DNA from: Flavobacterium sp. JAD_PAG50586_2
GTDB lineage: Bacteria; Bacteroidota; Bacteroidia; Flavobacteriales; Flavobacteriaceae
Length of the DNA: 64,000 bases
Direction: 5' to 3'
Assembly: GCA_023213215.1 (NCBI GenBank)
Contig: CP096136.1
Span: 930,001 to 994,000 of the forward strand
Under the pieces are notes generated by a model that saw only the letters and a list, made by a program, of their open reading frames with translations, ran no database searches and was not told the DNA's origin. Shown here piece after piece: positions 1 to 8,051 of the stretch. Position 1 is the stretch's first letter. Every line of letters begins with the position of its first letter. The translations under genes and the position numbers were made by a program.

Positions 1-114
1 AAGTTCCCTTAAGATTTGAGGCTGGTCTAGTAAGGGCTGCAGCAGGATCCAGTTCATCATGGCATTGTCGTCGTCGTCAAGGATAAGTTCTAATAGGTGG
101 TCTTTGTAATTCAT
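1..114 (-). CDS. hypothetical protein, N-terminal part only (runs off the window)
   Basis: An ATG at 112-114 on the minus strand opens a frame that stays open for 38 codons to the window edge. The visible peptide begins MNYKDHLLELILDDDD and is acidic, with leucine-rich helical character. I do not recognise a family from so little. It is transcribed away from the gene at 643, so the 530-bp gap between them is a divergent control region, and a palindrome lies 68 bp upstream of this start. Reality of the frame is supported by the start context and the lack of stops, but it is short. Confidence 0.5.
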   Translation of the reverse strand, partial: MNYKDHLLELILDDDDNAMMNWILLQPLLDQPQILREL

Positions 115-181
115 AACATTAGTAGCTTTAGGTTTAACTGTTTTTTCGGCTTCCAAATTAAAAAATCGCAATTAAACGGAA

Positions 182-198
182 GTACACTTTTTGTGTAC
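182..198. promoter_or_regulatory. 17-bp palindrome GTACACTTTTTGTGTAC, candidate operator
   Basis: Perfect 6-bp arms GTACAC/GTGTAC flank a T-rich centre, 68 bp upstream of the minus-strand start at 114. A near-identical palindrome occurs at 25582-25600, 55 bp upstream of another gene. Two such sites at similar distances from starts suggest one DNA-binding regulator; this is inference from sequence only. Confidence 0.4.
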
Positions 199-383
199 AT
201 TTTTTAAAAAATGCTAAAAATTTTAGCCCTCGTTAAAATGGAGCCCTGATTGTTTGTCCCGATGTGGGAATGCCCCGTTCAAAAAAAAGATACAACGGCA
301 ATTCTACGGGCATTGTTTTACCTTTTTTACTTTGAAAATATTATTACAGCACTTCTACTGCAATGCAACGGCACTCTTACTGC

Positions 384-430
384 ACTTTGATGGCACTTTG
401 ATGGCGCTTTGATGGCGCTTTGATGGCGCT
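384..430. repeat. 11-bp tandem repeat, about 4.3 copies
   Basis: The unit is (A/G)CTTTGATGGC, with units starting at 384, 395, 406 and 417 and a partial fifth copy. It lies in the 115-580 gap, which otherwise shows only the palindrome at 182 and short motifs resembling TTTTCGGAAA at 540-570. The 11-bp period is close to one helical turn. No coding potential is seen. Confidence 0.75.
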
Positions 431-580
431 TAACAGCTTATTGTAATGCAAGAGTTACTTCAATAAACAGCGTGTACTATTTTACTTATTTTTTTGTATG
501 ATTGGGACTGGCAAAATGTGTCGGTTTGTGGAAAAATATTTCGTTTTCGGAAAAAAGCGACGTTTTCGGAAATGGCGTTT

Positions 581-612
581 TTGGATGTAACTGCCTAACC
601 ACCTTTACTTTG
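581..612 (+). promoter_or_regulatory. Bacteroidetes-type promoter for the gene at 643
   Basis: TTG at 581-583 is followed after 21 bases by TTACTTTG at 605-612, which matches TAnnTTTG at seven of eight positions. The start codon of the next gene is 30 bases further on. Confidence 0.45.
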
Positions 613-642
613 TCTCATTATTAATCAATAAAATTTTTAATT

Positions 643-1392
643 ATGCCAAGAGTAAACGGTATTGTTAACTTCGAAGGAAGTTTGGGAGACATGACATTTT
701 ACAAAAAAGAAGGTCAGAGTTTCGTTAGGAAAAAAGGTGGTATCTCTAAACAGCGTATTGAAACGGAGCCGAACTTTGTTCGTACCCGTGAAAATATGAA
801 CGAATTCCGTACGAATATTGGTGCGGCTAAGCTGTTACGGTTATCATTAGGTAGTTTGGTTTTTAAGGCCAAAGATTCACGTGTATCGAACCGCCTGATG
901 CAGGCGATGTCGAATATTAAGAACCTGGACTCTACTTCTGCCAGAGGGCAGAGAAATGTGAGCAATGGTATTGGAACCGATGAAGGCAAAAGACAGCTCA
1001 TTGGGTTTGACTTTAATATCCATGCGCCGTTGGACGCGGTACTTTTTGCCAACTATACGCTGGATAATGCTACAGGGGAAATCATGATCCCTAATCTTAT
1101 CCCAAGTGAGCAGCTGCGTTTTCCTGAAGGGGCTAATTTTGTCAGCTTTCAGTGTGGCGTGCTTAACATTGATTTTGAGTCTGGCTTAAGCGAACTGGTT
1201 TTATCACCGGTTACCAACCTGCAGATTGACCTGACTCCGGCAGATGTGCAATTGACTCCGCCGTCTATGCCTGTTGATCAACCGGTAACGATTTACCTTA
1301 TGATGGTTTCGTTTTACCAGCAGATCAATGGGGTGCAGTATTCGTTGAAAAACGAGGAATATAATGTGCTGCATATTGTGGATGTGGTTTAA
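643..1392 (+). CDS. conserved hypothetical protein, 249 aa
   Basis: The frame starts MPRVNGIVNFEGSLGDMTFY and has no signal peptide or membrane segment. The N-terminal 80 residues are basic (KKEGQSFVRKKGG), while the C-terminal 130 are beta-rich and hydrophobic. I recognise it as the type of uncharacterised protein frequently seen in Flavobacterium genomes but cannot assign a function. It stands alone between its own promoter (581) and a strong terminator (1415), so it is monocistronic. Confidence 0.85.
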   Translation: MPRVNGIVNFEGSLGDMTFYKKEGQSFVRKKGGISKQRIETEPNFVRTRENMNEFRTNIGAAKLLRLSLGSLVFKAKDSRVSNRLMQAMSNIKNLDSTSARGQRNVSNGIGTDEGKRQLIGFDFNIHAPLDAVLFANYTLDNATGEIMIPNLIPSEQLRFPEGANFVSFQCGVLNIDFESGLSELVLSPVTNLQIDLTPADVQLTPPSMPVDQPVTIYLMMVSFYQQINGVQYSLKNEEYNVLHIVDVV

Positions 1393-1414
1393 GCTCCTTA
1401 GATTGTTAGATGTG

Positions 1415-1442
1415 AACTCCCTGCTTTGGCGGGGAGTTTTTT
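1415..1442 (+). terminator. intrinsic terminator
   Basis: A 10-bp stem (AACTCCCTGC/GCGGGGAGTT with one wobble) is followed by a T run, 23 bp after the stop of the 249-aa gene. Confidence 0.85.
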
Positions 1443-1502
1443 GTTATAGGACAACTATTATAAAGGCGTTGATAAATATCCCGAAAGGCTGTTGATAAAA
1501 CA

Positions 1503-1533
1503 TTGGCAGAATGAAAGATTTTTGGTATGTTTG
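1503..1533 (+). promoter_or_regulatory. promoter of the defence operon
   Basis: TTG at 1503-1505, a 20-base spacer and TATGTTTG at 1526-1533 form a full match to the Bacteroidetes housekeeping consensus. It lies 20 bases before the MazG-like start at 1553 and just after the terminator of the previous gene, so it probably drives the MazG/DUF2075 pair and perhaps the genes behind them. Confidence 0.6.
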
Positions 1534-1552
1534 GTAGGATAAATTATTCGTT

Positions 1553-1891
1553 ATGGAAAAATACAAACAAGTAATAGACGAGTTAATTAAGTTTAGAGAT
1601 GAAAGAGACTGGGAACAGTTTCATGATTCTAAAAATTTAGCTTTAGCTATTTCTCTAGAAGCTGCTGAGTTAAATGAACTTTTTTTATGGAAAAGCGGAA
1701 ATGATGTTGAAAATATAAAAAAGGATCGGTTGAAAGAAGAACTAGCGGATATACTTTCTTTTTCTTTTTTATTAGCAGAGAAACATAATTTGGATGTATT
1801 TGAAATTGTATTAGAAAAAATAAAAAGTAATGCTGAAAAATATCCAGCCGATAAAGCGAAAGGGACAGCAAAAAAATATAATGAATTATGA
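1553..1891 (+). CDS. MazG-like nucleotide pyrophosphohydrolase
   Basis: The 112-aa protein shows the MazG/dUTPase-superfamily metal motif: EAAELNELFLW (E-x3-E region) near residue 32, then an EELADILSF (E-x3-D type) segment near residue 63, in an all-alpha context. Family members hydrolyse (d)NTPs to NMP and pyrophosphate. The length fits single-domain RS21-C6/MazG-like enzymes. The stop overlaps the start of the next gene (ATGA at 1888-1891), so the two are translationally coupled. In this setting a role in nucleotide depletion or signalling during phage defence is plausible but inferred. Confidence 0.85.
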   Translation: MEKYKQVIDELIKFRDERDWEQFHDSKNLALAISLEAAELNELFLWKSGNDVENIKKDRLKEELADILSFSFLLAEKHNLDVFEIVLEKIKSNAEKYPADKAKGTAKKYNEL

Positions 1892-4093
1892 GTCTGTCAT
1901 TTGAGTTATCCATTGAAGTTTCTGAACAATATGATTTTAACAAACAATCCTTAGATAAAATTGGACAAAACACTTGGGTAAGAAGTCAATGGCCATTAGT
2001 ATATTTCATTCAAAATGAAACTTCAAAACCCAAAAAGATTGCATATGTTGGAGAATCTACAAATGCATTAATTAGAATTACAAATCATTTATCAAATCCT
2101 AAAAGAGTAGAACTCAATAAAATTTCAATCATTGGTAGCGATAAGTTCAATAAATCTGCCACATTAGATATTGAATCTAATTTAATACAATACATAACTG
2201 CGGAAGGGTCATTTGCCCTTCAGAATGGAAACTTTGGATTAATTAACCACAATTATTATCAAAAAGACCTATATAAAGACCTTTTTAAAGAAGTTTGGAA
2301 TAAGCTGACTGAGAAAAAAATTGTTTCTAAATCCCTCACTGAAATTGAAAATTCTGAACTTTTTAAATATTCTCCCTATAAGTCTTTGAATGAAGACCAA
2401 TATCATTCAGTTCTTGAGATCTTAAATGAACTGTGTGAAAAGAATTCCAGTAGAATTTTCGTTAAAGGAAGTGCCGGTACAGGCAAAACTATACTTGCAA
2501 CTTACTTAATAAAATTATTATACTCTGACATATCAAATACTGCCTTTGAAGAATTTAATGACGACGAATTAAAAGAAATAAATTACATAAGAAAATTTCA
2601 ATCAAAATATCCCAATGCAAAAATTGGATTAGTGATTGCAATGACTTCACTTAGGGAATCCCTCCAATCTGTATTCAGAAAAATACCAGGCCTCAAATCC
2701 TCGATGATTATAAATCCGTCAGAAACTTTTAATTTAAAGGAGAAGTACGATTTGCTAATCGTTGATGAGGCACACCGTTTAAGGCAATATAAAAATATTA
2801 GCTGGATGGGAGCATTCAAAAAGAACAATCAAAAACTAGGTTTAGATGATACAGGTAATGAACTAGATTGGATACTAGCAAACAGCAAAAATCAAATATT
2901 TTTCTATGACGCTGCTCAATCTGTTAAGCCATCAGATATTGACGAAACACATTTTACAAAACTCATAAACGACTTAAATACCCGAAACCTTGAATTAAAA
3001 TCACAAATGCGGGTTAAGGGTGGAAATAATTACATTTCGTTTGTTGACGAATTACTCAATGTTAAAAGAAAAAACCAGAGCATTTTAAAATTGAAAAATA
3101 CGAATTATTAGTTTTTGATTCTTTGAGCGATATGTATGAAGAACTTGGCAAGAGGGAAGATTTATATGGATTAAGCAGATTAGTTGCCGGATATTCTTGG
3201 CCATGGACTTCTAAGACAGACAAAGAAGCTATAGATATTGAAATTGAAGGATTAAATTTTCAATGGAACCAAACAGACAAAGATTGGGTGAATTCCCCCG
3301 ATGCATTCAACGAGATTGGTTGCATTCATACAACACAAGGTTATGATTTGAATTATACTGGTGTTATTTTTGGTAAGGAAATCGACTATAATCCTAAAAC
3401 ACGGCAGATAGAGATCGATCCTAAATTATACTTTGACATAAATGGAAAAAAAGGAATTTCAGAGGTAAAAGACCTTAAGGCCTATATAATAAATATTTAC
3501 AAAACCATAATGTATCGGGGAATAAGGGGGACATTTATTTATGCCTGTAATAAAGAGCTGAATAAATACCTGAAAGAGAATATTGATACTTACAAAAAAG
3601 AAATTCCCTTTAGGATACTGCCTTTTAAAGATGTGAAACCTTATGTAAATGCTGTTCCATTAGTAGATATAACAGCTGCTGCAGGTAACTTTAGTGATTT
3701 GCAACAACATTCAGAGTTGGATTGGATTGAATTACCTACGAATGTTAGCGCAAAAGAAGGTTATTTTGTATGCAAAGTAGTTGGAGAATCTATGAATACA
3801 AAAATAGATAATGGTGCGTATTGTTTGTTTAGAAAAGATACGGGTGGCTCAAGAGAAGGAGAAATCGTTTTAGTTGAGCATTACTCTATTCAAGACTCTG
3901 ATTTTGGTGCGGGCTATACAATTAAGGAATATCATAGCCAAAAAATGTAACAGAAGATCAATGGTATCATCAAACCATTATTTTAAAACCCTTATCTAAT
4001 AATTCTGAATTCAAAGATATTGTATTGTCGGGAGATGAATTGAGTAGTTTGAGAGTTGTTGGGGTGTTTGTATGTGTTTTGACGACTAATTAA
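1888..4093 (+). CDS. GIY-YIG-like / DUF2075 helicase-like NTPase / S24-peptidase fusion (two frameshifts in the assembly)
   Basis: Three consecutive frames (1888-3075, 3075-3945, 3945-4093) read as one protein of about 735 aa when one A is added in each A6 run (3069-3074 and 3940-3945). Residues 1-130 resemble a GIY-YIG fold (VYFI, YVGES). Residues about 170-590 are a DUF2075-type P-loop NTPase with Walker A GSAGTGKT near 195 and LLIVDEAHR near 293. The last 140 residues are an S24/LexA-like peptidase domain with Ser in VVGESMN (about 635) and a candidate Lys in YTIKEY (about 678). The S24 domain suggests self-cleavage or damage sensing coupled to a nucleic-acid motor; that is inference. The homology continuing across both breaks argues for sequencing error, though true decay is possible. 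Confidence 0.75.
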
Positions 4094-4104
4094 ATTAATC
4101 GATT

Positions 4105-5580
4105 ATGAAAATTTTCTTTTCTGACTTCTTTGATGTGACTCCCCAAAAACTATCTGAATATGGAGCGTTCAATATATCCCTTCTTAAAGATTTGCCTTTA
4201 TTTATAGATCCTTTTTTGTTATTTGGCAGTTCAAAAGATGTGTATCAGGCCGAACATAAAAAAATTCTTCAATATTTAGAGTTTTTAAAAATTAAATCTG
4301 AAAATCGTCATAGTAATCCAGTAAGCTTGAAAGGGTGGTATCAATTTAAAGAAGTTAAACAAAATTGGTTTGGCTTCAGTAAAATTGGGAATTCAGGAAG
4401 TGGCTTAGGTCCAAAATTTTCAAAAGCTTTTTCATCAAATATTAGCTCCGTTTTTGATGATTTAGGAAATGAAGAAGTGACAAAAACTTCACATTTGGAA
4501 AAGACTCTTCTTTTTGAAATTGGGGTTGGAAAAGACCATATTAGTGATTTTTCCACAAATCTTCTTAAGAATTTTTTACTTGAATATACGATGAATTTTG
4601 CTTCTAAAGAAATAGATACCAAATATTTAAGAGAGTTTAAAGTTGATAAGGTGTATTTTGATTATAACCTTGAAAAATGGATGCCAAAGGAATTTTTGTT
4701 GCCATATTTCAGAGGCGATTATGTCTTATTAACCCCAAGAGACATTTTAACAAAAGACGACAATTGGATCAGTAGTAAGGATCTATATGGTGATTTTCAT
4801 AAAATTTGTAGTTCCATCTCTAATGATCAGATTAGAGAAGAAATTTCAAATTATTTTATAAAAAAACTTCCCTCAAAAAAACCAAATGAAAAACATTTAC
4901 AAAGTGAAAAAATTAAGGCTATAAAGGAAACAATAAAAAAATTCCCTGAGATTATTAAAGTTTTTGTAGGCCAAAAGGAAAAAAACATACGACAAGCTCA
5001 ATTAAATGCTGAAGCAAAAGTTGAGTCACTTGAGTTCTTTATCAAAAATGTAATTTCGTTTGTTGAGCTAGTTGTAGAAACAAGTGAATTTTATGAAATA
5101 CCTGCTCAGAGCTCTTTTGAAGAAGCTCTTAAAAGAGTCAATTTCTTAAAAAAAGTAATTGAAAATAATGACGGTTATAAACTTTTTTACTTGAATGGCG
5201 AACCCATAAAAAGAGAGTCCGATTTACAAATTTTATATAAGCTCACATGGTTTGCATCCGAATATGATGTTAATAGAGAGCCAAATAATGGAAGAGGTCC
5301 TGCTGACTATACTGTTTCTATGGGTGCAGAAGATAAAACTGTTATTGAATTTAAATTAGCATCAAACACAAAACTAAAACAGAATCTCGAAAGTCAAGTA
5401 GAGGTATATAAGGAGGCAAACGGTACTACAAATAGTATAACCGTAATAATGTATTTCAATGCAATAGAATTACAAAAAGTATCCAGCATTTTGAATCAAT
5501 TAGAGATAAAAAGACCTGAAGAATTTATAATACTGATTGATGCAGGAAAGAAAAAGTCAGCATCTAATGTTAAGATGTAA
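4105..5580 (+). CDS. 491-aa protein with C-terminal PD-(D/E)XK nuclease-like motif
   Basis: The start ATG is 11 bp after the previous stop. The N-terminal 390 residues begin MKIFFSDFFDVTPQKLSEYG, are alpha/beta and lysine-rich, and match no domain I can name. Near the C-terminus GRGPADYTV is followed by KTVIEFKLAS, giving D401-x13-E415-x-K417, the PD-(D/E)XK spacing, followed by helix QNLESQVEVYKEAN. This predicts a nuclease-type fold at the end of an otherwise unknown defence protein. Position in the island and tight spacing point to the same operon as the MazG/DUF2075 pair. Confidence 0.7.
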   Translation: MKIFFSDFFDVTPQKLSEYGAFNISLLKDLPLFIDPFLLFGSSKDVYQAEHKKILQYLEFLKIKSENRHSNPVSLKGWYQFKEVKQNWFGFSKIGNSGSGLGPKFSKAFSSNISSVFDDLGNEEVTKTSHLEKTLLFEIGVGKDHISDFSTNLLKNFLLEYTMNFASKEIDTKYLREFKVDKVYFDYNLEKWMPKEFLLPYFRGDYVLLTPRDILTKDDNWISSKDLYGDFHKICSSISNDQIREEISNYFIKKLPSKKPNEKHLQSEKIKAIKETIKKFPEIIKVFVGQKEKNIRQAQLNAEAKVESLEFFIKNVISFVELVVETSEFYEIPAQSSFEEALKRVNFLKKVIENNDGYKLFYLNGEPIKRESDLQILYKLTWFASEYDVNREPNNGRGPADYTVSMGAEDKTVIEFKLASNTKLKQNLESQVEVYKEANGTTNSITVIMYFNAIELQKVSSILNQLEIKRPEEFIILIDAGKKKSASNVKM

Positions 5581-5608
5581 AAAACAATTTATTTGAATAA
5601 CTAATTAA

Positions 5609-6883
5609 ATGGCAAACGAAATGCATCAAAAAACAACGAAGGAAAATGAAGCCATAAAATTCGGAGCCAGATTAAGCGTCCTTTATGTTATACTTGGTGT
5701 GCTTGGTTTTGCATTAATAATGTTACCAATGTTATATTATTCTAACAGTAAATTAGAAAATGTAGGTATAATTGGCGATACAGTTGGGGGGATATTGAAT
5801 CCCATCTTTGCTGTTCCGGCAACGATATTAACTTTTTTAGCATTCTGGGTACAATATAAAGCAAATGAGCAACAGAAATTAGATTTGAAAGATCAACGTA
5901 TAAGAGAGCTTATTGGTAGATTTGAAGATCGCTTTTTTGAAATGATTAATATCCATAGAGAAAATGTCAATCAAATTAATTATACAAAGTATGATGCTGA
6001 AAATGGAAAAATGTCAACGTCAGAAAACAGGAAGGTCTATAAACTAATTTTTCAAGAATTTAATGAATGTCTTTTTGAAGTGAGAAGATTTTCGAATTCA
6101 GTTAATCCCTATGACTATTTACATCCTGTGCATAAACTGAAATTACAATCATTAATTAATAAAATTAATCCTAAATTAGATATTATCGAATTTTTAACAA
6201 TTGACATTGCCTATAGTATTGTTTTTTATGGTCTCAGTGAAGAAGGTGAAAACATACTTAGAGTTTTATTTCAAAATAAATATAATAACACTTACTATTA
6301 TAAATTAATAAAATACATGCAATTAAAACCGAAGAGGGAACGGAAAATCTTGTTTAAAAGATGGGAAGAATTGCATACGCTGACTCACGAAAACAGAATT
6401 TTAATTTTAAATCAATTATATAATTATAATAAAGGAAAGAATCCGGTAAAGGAAATAACCGAAGAAGCCGAAAATTATTTAATAGAGAAAAAATATTCTA
6501 AATACTATGGTGGTCATCAGCATAGATTAAGTCATTATTTTAGACATCTTTTCCAATGTTATAAATATTTAAGTAATCAAACATTAATAGATAGAACTGA
6601 TAAATATTTTTATGGGAAAATACTAAGAGCACAGATTTCCACTTATGAACAGGCCCTAATATTTATTAATAGTATAACTAATCTAGGAATGGAATGGGAG
6701 TATACTTCTAAATACGATAATTTAGAAAATTTACACGGTGATGAATTAATACAAAAACAGAAAGAGTTTAAATTCATAACTAACTATCAATTAATAAAGA
6801 ATTTACCTGGTTCACATCAAATGGGAATTAAATATAATATTTATTACCCCGAGGTAAAATTTGAGTCTCTAAGTAATTATTAA
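5609..6883 (+). CDS. AbiC-like putative phage abortive infection membrane protein
   Basis: Two membrane segments lie at the N-terminus (residues about 22-47 and 63-85, including VPATILTFLAFWVQY), followed by KANEQQKLDLKDQRI and a long cytoplasmic helical domain with FEDRFFEMINIHRENV. A histidine-rich patch, GGHQHRLSHYFRHLF, is near residue 303. This is the usual layout of the putative phage abortive infection (putAbiC) family. The mechanism is not established; infection-triggered growth arrest is expected for Abi proteins. It sits 28 bp behind the 491-aa gene. Confidence 0.75.
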   Translation: MANEMHQKTTKENEAIKFGARLSVLYVILGVLGFALIMLPMLYYSNSKLENVGIIGDTVGGILNPIFAVPATILTFLAFWVQYKANEQQKLDLKDQRIRELIGRFEDRFFEMINIHRENVNQINYTKYDAENGKMSTSENRKVYKLIFQEFNECLFEVRRFSNSVNPYDYLHPVHKLKLQSLINKINPKLDIIEFLTIDIAYSIVFYGLSEEGENILRVLFQNKYNNTYYYKLIKYMQLKPKRERKILFKRWEELHTLTHENRILILNQLYNYNKGKNPVKEITEEAENYLIEKKYSKYYGGHQHRLSHYFRHLFQCYKYLSNQTLIDRTDKYFYGKILRAQISTYEQALIFINSITNLGMEWEYTSKYDNLENLHGDELIQKQKEFKFITNYQLIKNLPGSHQMGIKYNIYYPEVKFESLSNY

Positions 6884-6998
6884 TTCTTGTGATAAATAAA
6901 TCATGAGCAATAAAGAACCCAGAATATGCGATACAAATAACTTAGTCGGACTAATTATGTAGAAAAATCAATAAATACAATTGTTTAATTATATTTCT

Positions 6999-7826
6999 AT
7001 GAGTCATAACCTTGAAGAACGGATAAAGTTTCTTGAAAATCAATTTAATTTCTATTATAAGGAAGTTAGAACCTTATCTGGCAGCCTGTACACTAAGTAT
7101 TATGAATTTAATCCTGAATATGACGATATTGACGATATGACAATGTCGGCTTATTGGACCCATGAATATTTATACAGAATGTATAATATTATCTGTGTTT
7201 ATTTCGAAACGCTTGGGTTAAATGATTATCTAAGAGAGTTTATATCCGTTTTTGGTCCAATTGTCAAGGATGAGGCCGCAGCAATAAAAATAACATCGCA
7301 ACCTCTTACTTATGGCGATACTACTGAGGATTTGTTTTTAATAATAGAGTGGAAAAAATTCTTAAGTCCGTTCTCATTTTTCTGGGACAAGCCCACAGAG
7401 AATCGGAAATTGGAAATAAAAAAACTTATTGGATTACTGGAATGCACCAACGAAATTATAAAAATAACAAAAACCCAAATTCGTAAGGAAGAGGATATTA
7501 ATGCAATCATCCGTCAAATTGTAGATTTGTATTATACAGATGTTAAGCCATTTTCAATAGGCTATTTCCAACACAAATTTTCTGATTATAGGCCTGATGT
7601 ATTAATTGGCGAATTAGGAATAGCCATTGAATATAAATTAATCAGGACGGACAAGGATATCAGCACCAAAATTGATGAGCTGATTGTAGATGCTAAACAA
7701 TACACAGAAAATATTTTAAATAAAAAATGCATCGCAGTTTTATGCTTGACTACAAAAGTCACCATTACAAAAAAGCAGATTAACGAGTATTGGAAAAAAA
7801 GAATTTCCCTCCTAACTGGAGTCTAG
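6999..7826 (+). CDS. PD-(D/E)XK nuclease-like protein
   Basis: I chose ATG 6999 (MSHNLEERIKFLE) over the upstream TTG at 6981. The first 170 residues are helical and unrecognised. The C-terminus has YRPDVLIGELGIAIEYKLI, i.e. D200-x10-E211-x-K213, then a helix with DAKQYTENI and a strand CIAVLCLT, which is the PD-(D/E)XK core order. It is the second nuclease-like protein in this island. Whether it acts alone or with the AbiC-like protein is unknown. Confidence 0.7.
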   Translation: MSHNLEERIKFLENQFNFYYKEVRTLSGSLYTKYYEFNPEYDDIDDMTMSAYWTHEYLYRMYNIICVYFETLGLNDYLREFISVFGPIVKDEAAAIKITSQPLTYGDTTEDLFLIIEWKKFLSPFSFFWDKPTENRKLEIKKLIGLLECTNEIIKITKTQIRKEEDINAIIRQIVDLYYTDVKPFSIGYFQHKFSDYRPDVLIGELGIAIEYKLIRTDKDISTKIDELIVDAKQYTENILNKKCIAVLCLTTKVTITKKQINEYWKKRISLLTGV

Positions 7827-8051
7827 TTATTATCAGCGATGTTGAAATTTCGTAAAGTTTAAAACTTTTTACAATTTATCTTAAATGTAAAAAATAGTTT
7901 TATACATTAGCCAAGTTCTCATAAACAAATACCACAAAGTTTTATTGGAAATCACCCCCATGTATTCATTAACTTGATTGCAGTGATTTTGTATGTTAGA
8001 GTTTTTTATTAGTAGATTAATATATACTAAGCAAAAGACTTTAATTTTAGC

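Noticed and set aside
1647..1973. Minus-strand frame across the MazG-like gene
   Set aside because: Low-complexity peptide opposite a well-supported gene with the MazG motif.
643..7826. Prophage
   Set aside because: No structural, integrase or lysis genes; content fits a defence island instead.
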